Below, piece by piece: positions 15,179-22,490 of a stretch of 24,502 bases of DNA. The DNA comes from JABMPO01 sp964539785 (GTDB taxonomy: Bacteria > Fidelibacterota > Marinisomatia > Marinisomatales > TCS56). The stretch is taken from NCBI GenBank assembly GCA_964539785.1, contig CAZIJQ010000036.1:1-24502 (forward strand), written 5' to 3'. Made by a program: the position numbers and the translations under genes. Below the pieces are notes generated by a model that made no database searches, had not been told where the DNA came from, and was given only the letters and a program-made list of their open reading frames with translations. Position 1 is the stretch's first letter, and each line of letters begins with the position of its first letter.

Positions 15179-15514
15179 ATGAAAGAATCCAAATCGAATA
15201 TACATGATCGGGATTTAAAAATGGCAGGGAATTATAAGAATATATCCTAGCGATTTGAATGTATCACGGCAAATTCTCCCAGTGGTATTTTTATCCTTAA
15301 TCAAGAATTAGAAATTGTTTATGTAAACCAAAAATTCTGTTCCATATTCAAACTTACTGAGGAAGATCTTCTTGGTCTGAAATTTATTGAATTATTTCCC
15401 GGGCAATTTAGCAAAACACAGGTTTTAGACTGTCTGTCAGAAGATGCTAGTAATTCTGATAGAGCTTCCAGTTTTAATTTAGTTTCCAATAGTGGTGATG
15501 AAATTCGTGTTCAG
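15179..15514 (+). pseudogene. 5' part of the histidine kinase gene, cut by in-frame TAG at 15248-15250
   Basis: ATG at 15179, with an AGGT site seven bases before it, opens a frame of 23 codons that ends at TAG 15248-15250. The same frame then continues without any stop into the kinase. After the TAG it reads RFECITANSPSGIFILNQ and VYVNQKFCSIF, a typical first PAS domain. No ATG, GTG or TTG lies between the TAG and GTG 15515, so a shortened product would lose most of this PAS domain. The TAG would become CAG (Gln) by one base change. It is either a real lesion, a sequencing error, or a short leader peptide. Confidence 0.7.
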
Positions 15515-17170
15515 GTGACATCTTCAATTATGGAAGATGTCGAGGGTAATAAAATTCATGTTGGTCACATTTTAGATATTACCAGTACCTGGCGTGCAAG
15601 TCAGTTACAGAATGCGATTTTTGAAATTTCACAGGCAGTCAGTACATCCACAAATCTTACAAGTTTATTCAAATCAATCCATTTGATTATTGGTACGATT
15701 CTCGATATTACGAATTTTTATATCGCTTTATGTGATGAAGAACAGACAGAGCTGAATTTTCCATATTATATCGATGAAAACGATGAACAGCCTGAACCTC
15801 AGAAATTTTCTAACGGTCTGACTGAATACATAATTAGATTAGGTGAGCCCATGTTAATAACCGAACAGGATATTTACGATCTGGCCGATCATGGGAAAAT
15901 CACTTTATTGGGAACACCATCAAAAATATGGATGGGTTCTCCATTGATTATTGATAATCGCACTATTGGTGCGGTTGTCGTACAGAGTTACAGTGATGAG
16001 AAATTGTATAACTTGACCGATCTTGGTATTCTCAATTATGTGTCCGAACAGATTGCGTTTTCAATCAGGAACAAAATAGCCAGCGATGCCCTTAAGCAGG
16101 AAAAATTCCATTTTGAAGAGTTATTTCAAGGATCGCCCGAGGGAATTGTTCTGGTCGATGAGAGAAGTAATATCCATCGTGTGAATAAAGAATTTGTCAA
16201 CATTTTCGGTTATTCAATTGAGGAATCAGTTGGGAAAAATATTGATGATTTAATTACTGACACATGGCAAAAAGAAGAAGCGCAATCAATTACCAGGCAA
16301 GTAGCTAATGGTGAAAGAGTAAAATTTGAGACCGTTCGTTTTCGTAAAGATGGTAGTCCGGTTTATGTTTCCATATTGAGTGCCCCAGTGTTGAGAAAAG
16401 AGAAGCGACAGGCTGTATATGCTATCTACCGTGACATAACCGATCGAAAAATGTGGGAGGAGCAAATTCGCTCTTCCGAAGAGAAATATCGTCGATTATC
16501 GGTACGTTTATCAGAAACCAATAATATGAAGGATTTATTGCTGGACGTAATTACCCATGATCTTAAAAATCCGGCTGGTGTAATCAGTGGAATGAGTGAG
16601 ATGATAATATCAGAGTCTGATGATCATTCTGGTATTGAATTGATTAAAGAATCAAGCGATAACCTGTTAAAGGTTATTGAGAATGCTACAACATTGTCAA
16701 AAATCACTTTCGGGGATGAGATAAAAAAAGAAGATATCAACCTGGCAGATATGATAATAGCAATTTCCAATGAATACTCAACACAATTGTCAACATCGGG
16801 CATTTCATTTATTAATAATCTTAGATCAGATTTGAAGGTACGGGCAAATCCTATTATTGCAGAAATATTTCGTAATTACCTGAGCAATGCCATCAAATAT
16901 GCTGCTGATGGGAAAAAGATCATTATTGATGATATTAGTAATACCGGCACGGTTACAATCAGGATCAGTGATTACGGGAAAACAATCGCCGAAGAAGATC
17001 GCAAATCAATTTTCCGTAGAAGTATTCAGCTTGATAGTATGGATAAGCGTGGACGGGGTTTAGGCTTAGCGATTGTTGAAAGGATTGCTGCTATGCATAA
17101 CGCCAGCGTTTGGGTAGAGCCAAATAATCCCGTGGGCAATTCATTTTGTTTAAAAATTCCCCGTGCATAA
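15515..17170 (+). CDS. PAS-GAF-PAS sensor histidine kinase (N-terminal PAS truncated)
   Basis: Cytoplasmic sensor kinase without membrane helices. From the GTG at 15515 the order is: end of a first PAS domain (IRVQ... VGHILDIT), GAF domain (about 32-188), second PAS (about 200-315: SPEGIVLVDERSNIHRVN, FGYSIEESVG, AIYRDITDRK), a short coiled linker, then HisKA with phospho-acceptor His348 in DVITHDLKNP, and HATPase with NYLSNAIKYA (N box), SDYGKTI (G1) and GRGLGLAI (G2, about 513-520). All catalytic boxes are present. The frame is open further upstream past an amber codon to ATG 15179, and the intact protein would start there (663 codons with that codon read as sense). The next gene, 48 nt downstream, is a REC-GGDEF-EAL regulator and is the likely phosphotransfer partner. 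The signal sensed is unknown. Confidence 0.9.
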   Translation: MTSSIMEDVEGNKIHVGHILDITSTWRASQLQNAIFEISQAVSTSTNLTSLFKSIHLIIGTILDITNFYIALCDEEQTELNFPYYIDENDEQPEPQKFSNGLTEYIIRLGEPMLITEQDIYDLADHGKITLLGTPSKIWMGSPLIIDNRTIGAVVVQSYSDEKLYNLTDLGILNYVSEQIAFSIRNKIASDALKQEKFHFEELFQGSPEGIVLVDERSNIHRVNKEFVNIFGYSIEESVGKNIDDLITDTWQKEEAQSITRQVANGERVKFETVRFRKDGSPVYVSILSAPVLRKEKRQAVYAIYRDITDRKMWEEQIRSSEEKYRRLSVRLSETNNMKDLLLDVITHDLKNPAGVISGMSEMIISESDDHSGIELIKESSDNLLKVIENATTLSKITFGDEIKKEDINLADMIIAISNEYSTQLSTSGISFINNLRSDLKVRANPIIAEIFRNYLSNAIKYAADGKKIIIDDISNTGTVTIRISDYGKTIAEEDRKSIFRRSIQLDSMDKRGRGLGLAIVERIAAMHNASVWVEPNNPVGNSFCLKIPRA

Positions 17171-17218
17171 TGTCGCAACCTTTAGATTCGCCCTTTAACA
17201 AATTATTAGTTTTGATTA

Positions 17219-18994
17219 ATGGATAATATAGAAAATAAAATTGTAGATGATGTAATCAGCAATCCTCTTGACGGGTTGAACATTCTTGTAGTTGAGGATG
17301 ATCCGAATATCCTTGCCCAGCTATCATTTCACTTGAAATCAGTCGGATATAGTATTGATACAGCCACTGATGGCGACATCGCCATTAAAAAAATAGAAGA
17401 TGGTCAGCACTATGATTTAATGGTTCTGGACATAATGATGCCACGGGTTTCCGGAATTGAGGTTTGTCGAACAATCAGACAAAATTATAATCTATATGAA
17501 TTACCAATATTGATTTCCTCAGCATTGTCCGAATCGCAGGATGTAGTAGCTGGTCTGGAAACAGGGGCGAATGATTATATTACAAAACCTTTTCAGCGGA
17601 TTGAATTACTGGCCCGAGTTAAGAACCTCTTGTCGTTAAAATACATGACTGATATCGCTCGTGCCAATGAACAACTGGCAAATACACGAGCTTTATATGA
17701 TAATCTTACCGGATTGCCAAATAGAAATTATCTCTATAATAAATTGCAAGAAGCCATCGTTGAAGCAAATCGTAATGATTCCATTATTGCAACCCTGTTC
17801 CTCAATGTTGATCGATTTAAATCGATTAACAATTCACTGGGACACGGTGCGGGCGATATATATTTGCGGGAATTAGCCAAACGGTTGTTAAAGGTTGCCG
17901 ATCAAGGCGATATTATTACCAGGCTCTACACCGATACTTTTGCCATAGTAAAAATGGGATTGGAGAAAAATAGTTCTGCCAACAAATACTTGTCAGAATT
18001 CGCTGAAAAAACACTTGATGCGGTGAATACTCCAATTATTATTAATCAATATGAATTAAAGCGTTCTGCAAGCATTGGAATTGTCAAATATCCCGATGAA
18101 ACCCGCACCGTTGATGAAATACTTAGGTATGCTGATTCCGCCATGTATTATGCAAAAGCACAGGGAAATAATTCTTATATATATTATTCCAGTGAGGTTC
18201 ATCAAAATGAATCCGATAAATTCGATTTGGAACGAAAATTAAAATTGGCTCTCAAAAACAAGGAATTTGTATTACATTATCAACCGCAAGTATCACTAGA
18301 TGATGAATCTATAGTTGGTGTTGAAGCCCTGATACGTTGGGATCATCCGGAAGATGGTATAATATCACCCACTAAATTCATCTCAGTAGCAGAAGAAACC
18401 GGGATTATAATTCCCTTAGGCCAATGGGTATTAGAAACCGCATCGCGTCAAAATAAAAAGTGGCAGGAAATGGGATTTGCTCCTATCAGAGTGGGAGTAA
18501 ACCTGGCCCCGCAGCATTTTCACGAACCTGGCCTTGTGAGCCAGGTAGAGGATATCCTGAAACGAACCAATTTATCTCCGGAATACCTTGAACTAGAAAT
18601 TACCGAAGGTACCATAATGTCTAATGCGGAAAGAGCGATTAATACCCTCAATCAGTTAAGAGAAATGGGGATAGGTTTGTCCGTTGATGATTTTGGTACC
18701 GGCTATTCTTCATTGAATTATTTAAAACGTTTTCCAATTCAGACACTGAAAATTGACCAATCATTTATCAGCCGCGATTTGGATATTAATCAGCAAGAAT
18801 CAGCAATAGTCAAATCCATCATCAAATTAGGTCACAGCTTGAAATTGAATGTAATTGCCGAAGGTGTAGAAACCGAATCTCAGTTGGATTATTTACGACA
18901 GAATTATTGTAATGAAATCCAGGGCTTTTATTATAGTCAAGCTGTAACGGCCGATGAACTATCCGAATTGCTTAGAAATCGAAGTATAAGTTGA
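17219..18994 (+). CDS. response regulator with degenerate GGDEF and intact EAL domain (c-di-GMP phosphodiesterase)
   Basis: REC-GGDEF-EAL protein of 591 residues. REC (about 20-138) has VVEDD, phospho-acceptor Asp71 in LDIMMP and Lys123 in TKPF. The GGDEF domain (about 158-322) keeps DNLTGLPNR and FKSINNSLGHGAGD, but the active-site loop reads RLYTDTF (235-241) in place of RLGGDEF, so cyclase activity is not expected. The EAL domain (about 336-585) has EALIRWDHP (Glu369), LELEITEG, DDFGTGYSSL, KIDQSF and AEGVET, the full set for metal binding and c-di-GMP cleavage. The protein probably lowers c-di-GMP under control of the adjacent kinase, with the GGDEF domain as a GTP sensor or scaffold. ATG at 17219 has no visible ribosome site, so coupling to the kinase gene 48 nt upstream is likely. 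Confidence 0.93.
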   Translation: MDNIENKIVDDVISNPLDGLNILVVEDDPNILAQLSFHLKSVGYSIDTATDGDIAIKKIEDGQHYDLMVLDIMMPRVSGIEVCRTIRQNYNLYELPILISSALSESQDVVAGLETGANDYITKPFQRIELLARVKNLLSLKYMTDIARANEQLANTRALYDNLTGLPNRNYLYNKLQEAIVEANRNDSIIATLFLNVDRFKSINNSLGHGAGDIYLRELAKRLLKVADQGDIITRLYTDTFAIVKMGLEKNSSANKYLSEFAEKTLDAVNTPIIINQYELKRSASIGIVKYPDETRTVDEILRYADSAMYYAKAQGNNSYIYYSSEVHQNESDKFDLERKLKLALKNKEFVLHYQPQVSLDDESIVGVEALIRWDHPEDGIISPTKFISVAEETGIIIPLGQWVLETASRQNKKWQEMGFAPIRVGVNLAPQHFHEPGLVSQVEDILKRTNLSPEYLELEITEGTIMSNAERAINTLNQLREMGIGLSVDDFGTGYSSLNYLKRFPIQTLKIDQSFISRDLDINQQESAIVKSIIKLGHSLKLNVIAEGVETESQLDYLRQNYCNEIQGFYYSQAVTADELSELLRNRSIS

Positions 18995-19082
18995 TAATTT
19001 TGCTAATCTGTTCGATCAGATACTGGGGTAACCATAGATCCGGAAGCTGGTTCTGGTTAACACAAGATTACAATTGGAAATT

Positions 19083-20126
19083 ATGAAAACTGACCGACGA
19101 TCTGCATTAAAAACGCTTGGGGCTATTGCGGCAGCAACTATGTTACCAGCAGTAGCGATAGCAGGGCGATCCGCCAAAAAAACGATCTTTCCACCACGTC
19201 TGAAACCGGGAGATGTTTGTGGGTTGATAAATCCAGCCGGTGCTACATTTCATCCGGATGATATCAACATTACCGAGGAAACGTTGCATGCCCTGGGCTT
19301 GCGAACCAAGCGTGGGAAACATTTATTGGATCGATATGGCTATTTAGCCGGTAAAGATAACGATCGCGTCAGCGATATTAACAGCATGTTCGCTGACCCT
19401 GATGTTAATGCGATTATTACGGTGCGGGGAGGGTGGGGTTGCAACCGTTTGTTACCTCTAATTGACTATAAGTCAATCTCAAATAATCCAAAGATTATAA
19501 TGGGTTATAGCGATATTACCAGCTTATTGATTGCCATTTATGCTAAAACGGGCTTAGTCACTTTCCACGGCCCGGTCGGAATATCGACCTGGAATGATTT
19601 TACTGTTGATTTGGTAAACAGAATTCTATTCAAAGGGTCTATCGTTTTATTGGAGAATCCCGAAAAGCGGAATAATTTAGGTGTGCAGACGGATAATCGA
19701 ATTAGGACAATCTCCAATGGCACTGCTGAAGGACGATTAGTTGGCGGGAATCTGTCGGTTTTAACTGCCATGGTTGGCTCATCCTATTTACCGGATTGGA
19801 AAAATAAAATTCTATTCATTGAAGAAGTACGTGAGGATATATATCGGATAGATCGAATGTTGACTCAATTGAAACTGGCAGGAATTTTAGAGCAGCTGAA
19901 TGGATTTATTTTTGGTAGATGTACTAAATGCAATTCCAGTGAAATATATGGTTCTTTGACTTTGGAAGAAGTAATTGATGATCACATCAAACCATTGGGT
20001 ATTCCGGCCTGGTATGGTTCAATGATTGGACATATTGAAGATAAATTTACAGTTCCGCTTGGTGTAAGCGTTAAAATTGATGCACAATCAGGAACAATTC
20101 AGATGTTGGAAGCAGCAGTGGAATAA
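19083..20126 (+). CDS. LD-carboxypeptidase (peptidase S66), exported
   Basis: S66 serine peptidase, which removes the terminal D-Ala from murein tetrapeptides. I choose ATG at 19083 (347 residues): it is preceded by TTGGAA, itself part of a TTG-started extension of three codons. Residues 4-28 look like a Tat-type signal (DRRSALKTLG then an Ala-rich run), so the enzyme may be periplasmic; cytoplasmic LdcA relatives lack this. RLKPGDVCGLINPAG opens the domain; GYSDIT holds the nucleophile Ser, FIEEV the Glu and MIGHIEDK the His of the Ser-Glu-His triad; RGGWGCNRLL is also conserved. It is convergent with genes for a racemase and MpaA that act on the same peptides. It is sure as a family; the exact cell compartment is inferred. 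Confidence 0.92.
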   Translation: MKTDRRSALKTLGAIAAATMLPAVAIAGRSAKKTIFPPRLKPGDVCGLINPAGATFHPDDINITEETLHALGLRTKRGKHLLDRYGYLAGKDNDRVSDINSMFADPDVNAIITVRGGWGCNRLLPLIDYKSISNNPKIIMGYSDITSLLIAIYAKTGLVTFHGPVGISTWNDFTVDLVNRILFKGSIVLLENPEKRNNLGVQTDNRIRTISNGTAEGRLVGGNLSVLTAMVGSSYLPDWKNKILFIEEVREDIYRIDRMLTQLKLAGILEQLNGFIFGRCTKCNSSEIYGSLTLEEVIDDHIKPLGIPAWYGSMIGHIEDKFTVPLGVSVKIDAQSGTIQMLEAAVE

Positions 20127-20285
20127 TCACGCTAAATGAAGTCCCCACTCCATGTTTTCACATAACCATGGATTTTGTGTGCGGGGTTTCTCATCATTCT
20201 TTTTCTCAATGCTGATTTGTTTTTGCTTGGATTCAGGGCGGTTTTCTGATTTGGATTTGACAGATTTCGAATTGTCTTTTTTCAT
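20127..20285 (-). CDS. possible small Lys-rich protein (52 residues)
   Basis: An open frame from ATG 20285 to TGA 20127 encodes 52 residues: a Lys/Ser/Glu-rich, probably disordered first part (MKKDNSKSVKSKSEN...), then NPWLCENMEWGLHLA. The tail with two Trp and one Cys is unusual and looks like a conserved peptide motif. Its stop directly adjoins the stop of the convergent carboxypeptidase gene. No Shine-Dalgarno site is visible. It could be real because the composition is protein-like and it fills an otherwise empty spacer, but I do not recognise a family. Confidence 0.4.
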   Translation of the reverse strand: MKKDNSKSVKSKSENRPESKQKQISIEKKNDEKPRTQNPWLCENMEWGLHLA

Positions 20286-20339
20286 AGAGTATTAATAATC
20301 AATTATCATGCCAGAGTTATAAAATAATAGTTACTGGTG

Positions 20340-21218
20340 CTAAAATAAATTATGGTCCAAAATGTAATTCTGTAGGGCATGTACTGTGGTAGGTGATACA
20401 TTATTAAGGTAATTGCTCAAGGTTGCTATTTCGCGTTCAGGGATTGGATAGCTGGTAATGAATTCAACATTTACCAGACCTGTTTTTCCTTTTGAGTGAT
20501 AGATATTTTTTGCTGGAAATAGATCAATAGTTACTGCATCATTGGGATTAATTATTTTATATGGCCGCTGGTATTTTTCAAGTTCCTGTTTAAAAATATC
20601 CCGACGATAGCCATAGTGGGTACATCCAAGGTAGATTAAAAATCGCTCACTGGTTGAGATAATCTTCTCCATTGCAGTTGATATATATCTTGCTACAAGA
20701 TTACTAATCATGCCGCCAGCAGGATCATTAGAAATTGTATTTGCCAGCTCCGGGCAGGCCTGAGATATTATCATATCTGCCGGAATGCCTTCTGCAACTA
20801 ATTTTTTATGATATGTATTTTCAGCAATGGTAGTTGGTGCCGCTAAAATTACAATATTGGTAATCTCAGGTATATAATGTGCCATCAGCAGCTCAACACC
20901 AGTTTCGACAATTCCTAAAACCGGAATCTTTTTTGAGATGTAAATGGTGGTTTCTTTCATCAAAACCGATAAACTGTTGCAGGCAACATAAATGTAATCC
21001 GGTTGATATTTTTGACTAACAGTGGATAGGAATTGATCGAAATATTTTATTTTCTCTACCCGACTTGGCATACGATTATAACCGTAATCTTGCTCGGGGA
21101 CGGCATTGATATACTTGATGTCGAAATTGTCTTCCAGTACAATACTCGTAAGATTTGCCACCAGATTGGCACAGACGGATAAACCACCCAATCCGGAATC
21201 GGTTATAAGTAAATTCAT
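20340..21218 (-). CDS. aspartate/glutamate racemase family protein (MurI-like)
   Basis: Cofactor-independent racemase of 292 residues. The two active-site Cys lie in YVACNSLS (Cys80) and YLGCTHYG (Cys199), with TDSGLGGLSV near the N-terminus, all as in glutamate racemase. It is longer at the C-terminus than MurI and the middle part is divergent, so the substrate may be another acidic residue. Its ATG overlaps the end of mpaA by 4 bases, so the two are co-translated. In that context the likely job is converting D-Glu or the Ala-Glu products of murein-peptide breakdown, or making D-Glu for new wall. Family sure, substrate inferred. Confidence 0.85.
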   Translation of the reverse strand: MNLLITDSGLGGLSVCANLVANLTSIVLEDNFDIKYINAVPEQDYGYNRMPSRVEKIKYFDQFLSTVSQKYQPDYIYVACNSLSVLMKETTIYISKKIPVLGIVETGVELLMAHYIPEITNIVILAAPTTIAENTYHKKLVAEGIPADMIISQACPELANTISNDPAGGMISNLVARYISTAMEKIISTSERFLIYLGCTHYGYRRDIFKQELEKYQRPYKIINPNDAVTIDLFPAKNIYHSKGKTGLVNVEFITSYPIPEREIATLSNYLNNVSPTTVHALQNYILDHNLF

Positions 21219-21931
21219 TTTGCTGGAACCTGATTATTCCAGGAATCAGTCAAAAGATCAATAATCACAGGAATCAGCGATATTTTCATTTCTGTTAGTG
21301 GTTTTGGAGGTAATTCATAGGTTACTACTCGTAATCCGTTGTCTGCAGCCCATGAGCCAAATGAACCGGGTGTTGGATATCCAACATCAGGCAGATGGTC
21401 AATTTTGGACTGTTTTGCCAGCCATTTCCCTAGAACAGTATTCCCAGGATCATCCACACAGGCTAACGCTCCATGAAACGCGATGACATAACTTGGCTTG
21501 ATTTTTTGAATCAATTTTATCAATGCCTGTGTTTCAAGTTCGGAAGCGGGTCCGGCACCCGTACTGAGCTCAATATCCTGTGGTTCTCCCAATTTATTCC
21601 GATGATAAACCGGCTCTGCAGACCAGTTTGCGGCTGGAAAATTTCGGTTTAAATCAACTCCGCTGCCATTAGCGCGTGTTCCACACAGCAGGCCATCAGG
21701 ATTGGCACAAAGGATTGCAGCATTTTTCAATTCAGTGCTGGTAATTGATCGCAATGCTTCAGAAAGTAAAACAGTTGTCTCCGGTTCATCGCCATGGATT
21801 CCGGACATTAATAAAATATTTATCTCAGATTGTGATGGCAGGATCACATTTAATGGAGAACCAAACTGGGTTGTACCATACTTATGTAACCGGTGATTGA
21901 GTTTTCCGCGTTCTTTTCTTGCTACTGTCAT
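21215..21931 (-). CDS. mpaA: murein peptide amidase A (M14-type zinc carboxypeptidase)
   Basis: Cytoplasmic zinc peptidase of 238 residues, closely similar in layout to E. coli MpaA, which splits the gamma-D-Glu-meso-diaminopimelate bond of recycled murein tripeptide. Visible motifs: SGIHGDEPE (zinc ligands His and Glu), CANPDGLLCGTRANG, GVDLNRNFPAANW, FHGALACVDDP (zinc His), VGYPTPGSFGSW and TYELPP (catalytic Glu). No signal peptide is present. AGGA precedes the ATG. It overlaps the racemase gene by 4 bases, and the S66 carboxypeptidase lies just beyond, giving a small murein-peptide recycling cluster. The gene name rests on conserved motifs recalled from the E. coli enzyme. Confidence 0.9.
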   Translation of the reverse strand: MTVARKERGKLNHRLHKYGTTQFGSPLNVILPSQSEINILLMSGIHGDEPETTVLLSEALRSITSTELKNAAILCANPDGLLCGTRANGSGVDLNRNFPAANWSAEPVYHRNKLGEPQDIELSTGAGPASELETQALIKLIQKIKPSYVIAFHGALACVDDPGNTVLGKWLAKQSKIDHLPDVGYPTPGSFGSWAADNGLRVVTYELPPKPLTEMKISLIPVIIDLLTDSWNNQVPAK

Positions 21932-22055
21932 TCTTATTCCTGATGTTAATAATTTACTTAAAGGCAGGATAATTGAAGGTAACCAGTATCTTGATATCCT
22001 ATCAAGCTTTTGGATTGATAAAGTTCAGAAATGTTGTAATCACAACCATCAGATT

Positions 22056-22074
22056 TGTAGGAAAAATTCCTACA
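22056..22074. repeat. perfect 8-bp inverted repeat with 3-base loop
   Basis: TGTAGGAA and TTCCTACA flank AAA. A further TCCTACA stands at 22091-22097, so the right arm occurs twice. It lies 125 nt upstream of mpaA on its promoter side and 94 nt before the UmuC-like fragment, and could be an operator for either. Confidence 0.4.
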
Positions 22075-22167
22075 GGTCTTGCAGGGATAGTCCTACATAA
22101 TAATCAGCAATTGTCTGATTTCAGCATTAATCACTGCTATGTACTTTTTACGCAAGGATAAACCGGT

Positions 22168-22365
22168 ATGTATGGAAATATCGGATTATGGAATAGCGAA
22201 AGAAGCTTTTATAAAAAACGTGCGCAACAGATGACAGCTAGTACAAGTACGGTAATTGTTGAAATGGCGGTTAACGTTTGGAACAAAGTACTACCAGGTA
22301 GATATATTGATTATACCAGGGCCGGAATTTTTCTTTCAGACTTAAGATTTGGAACAAAACAATGA
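22168..22365 (+). pseudogene. probable UmuC (Y-family DNA polymerase V subunit) C-terminal remnant
   Basis: The frame of 65 codons contains, from about residue 22, a segment like the C-terminal end of UmuC: STVIVEMAVNVWNKVLPGRY, followed by DYTRAGIFLSDLRFGTKQ, to be compared with the usual GYRYKKAGVxLSDL and trailing Gln. The first 20 residues do not resemble UmuC. The same frame is open further upstream to 21973 except for a TAA at 22159-22161, but that part is not recognisable either. The rest of the polymerase (over 300 residues) is absent. A strong terminator follows, as after a complete gene, so I call it a decayed gene end. A small novel protein is the alternative. Confidence 0.4.
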
Positions 22366-22400
22366 AATGACTTTGACCTATAAACGATACCCCTCCCCTA

Positions 22401-22437
22401 GAGCCCCTATCAACCCATTTTAGGGGCTCGCTTTTTT
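22401..22437 (+). terminator. intrinsic terminator after the UmuC-like remnant
   Basis: GAGCCCCTA and TAGGGGCTC form a perfect nine-base G+C-rich stem around an 11-base loop, followed by GC and six T residues (22432-22437). It reads in the plus direction and has no T-run for the minus strand, so it belongs to a plus-strand transcript ending here rather than to mpaA or the amidase gene. Confidence 0.88.
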
Positions 22438-22490
22438 ATAACACTAAATTATTGAAAGCGAAAGCACGGTTAGCAAAGTATAATATTGTC

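Larger units (their letters stand above)
21932..22490. other. spacer between mpaA and the amidase gene
   Basis: This is the longest stretch without an intact gene. It holds the mpaA 5' region, the 22056-22074 inverted repeat, a UmuC-like fragment and its terminator. Several short open frames at 21897-22161 carry no family signal and I treat them as chance. Nothing else is seen. Confidence 0.6.

Noticed and set aside
18995..19082. Inverted repeats between the EAL regulator and the carboxypeptidase
   Set aside because: Pairing is imperfect (GTAACCA with TGGTTAAC) and no T-run follows, so neither terminator nor operator can be claimed.
21897..22161. Open frames in the mpaA-amidase spacer as genes
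   Set aside because: Two overlapping frames with no protein-like motif or ribosome site; not supported.
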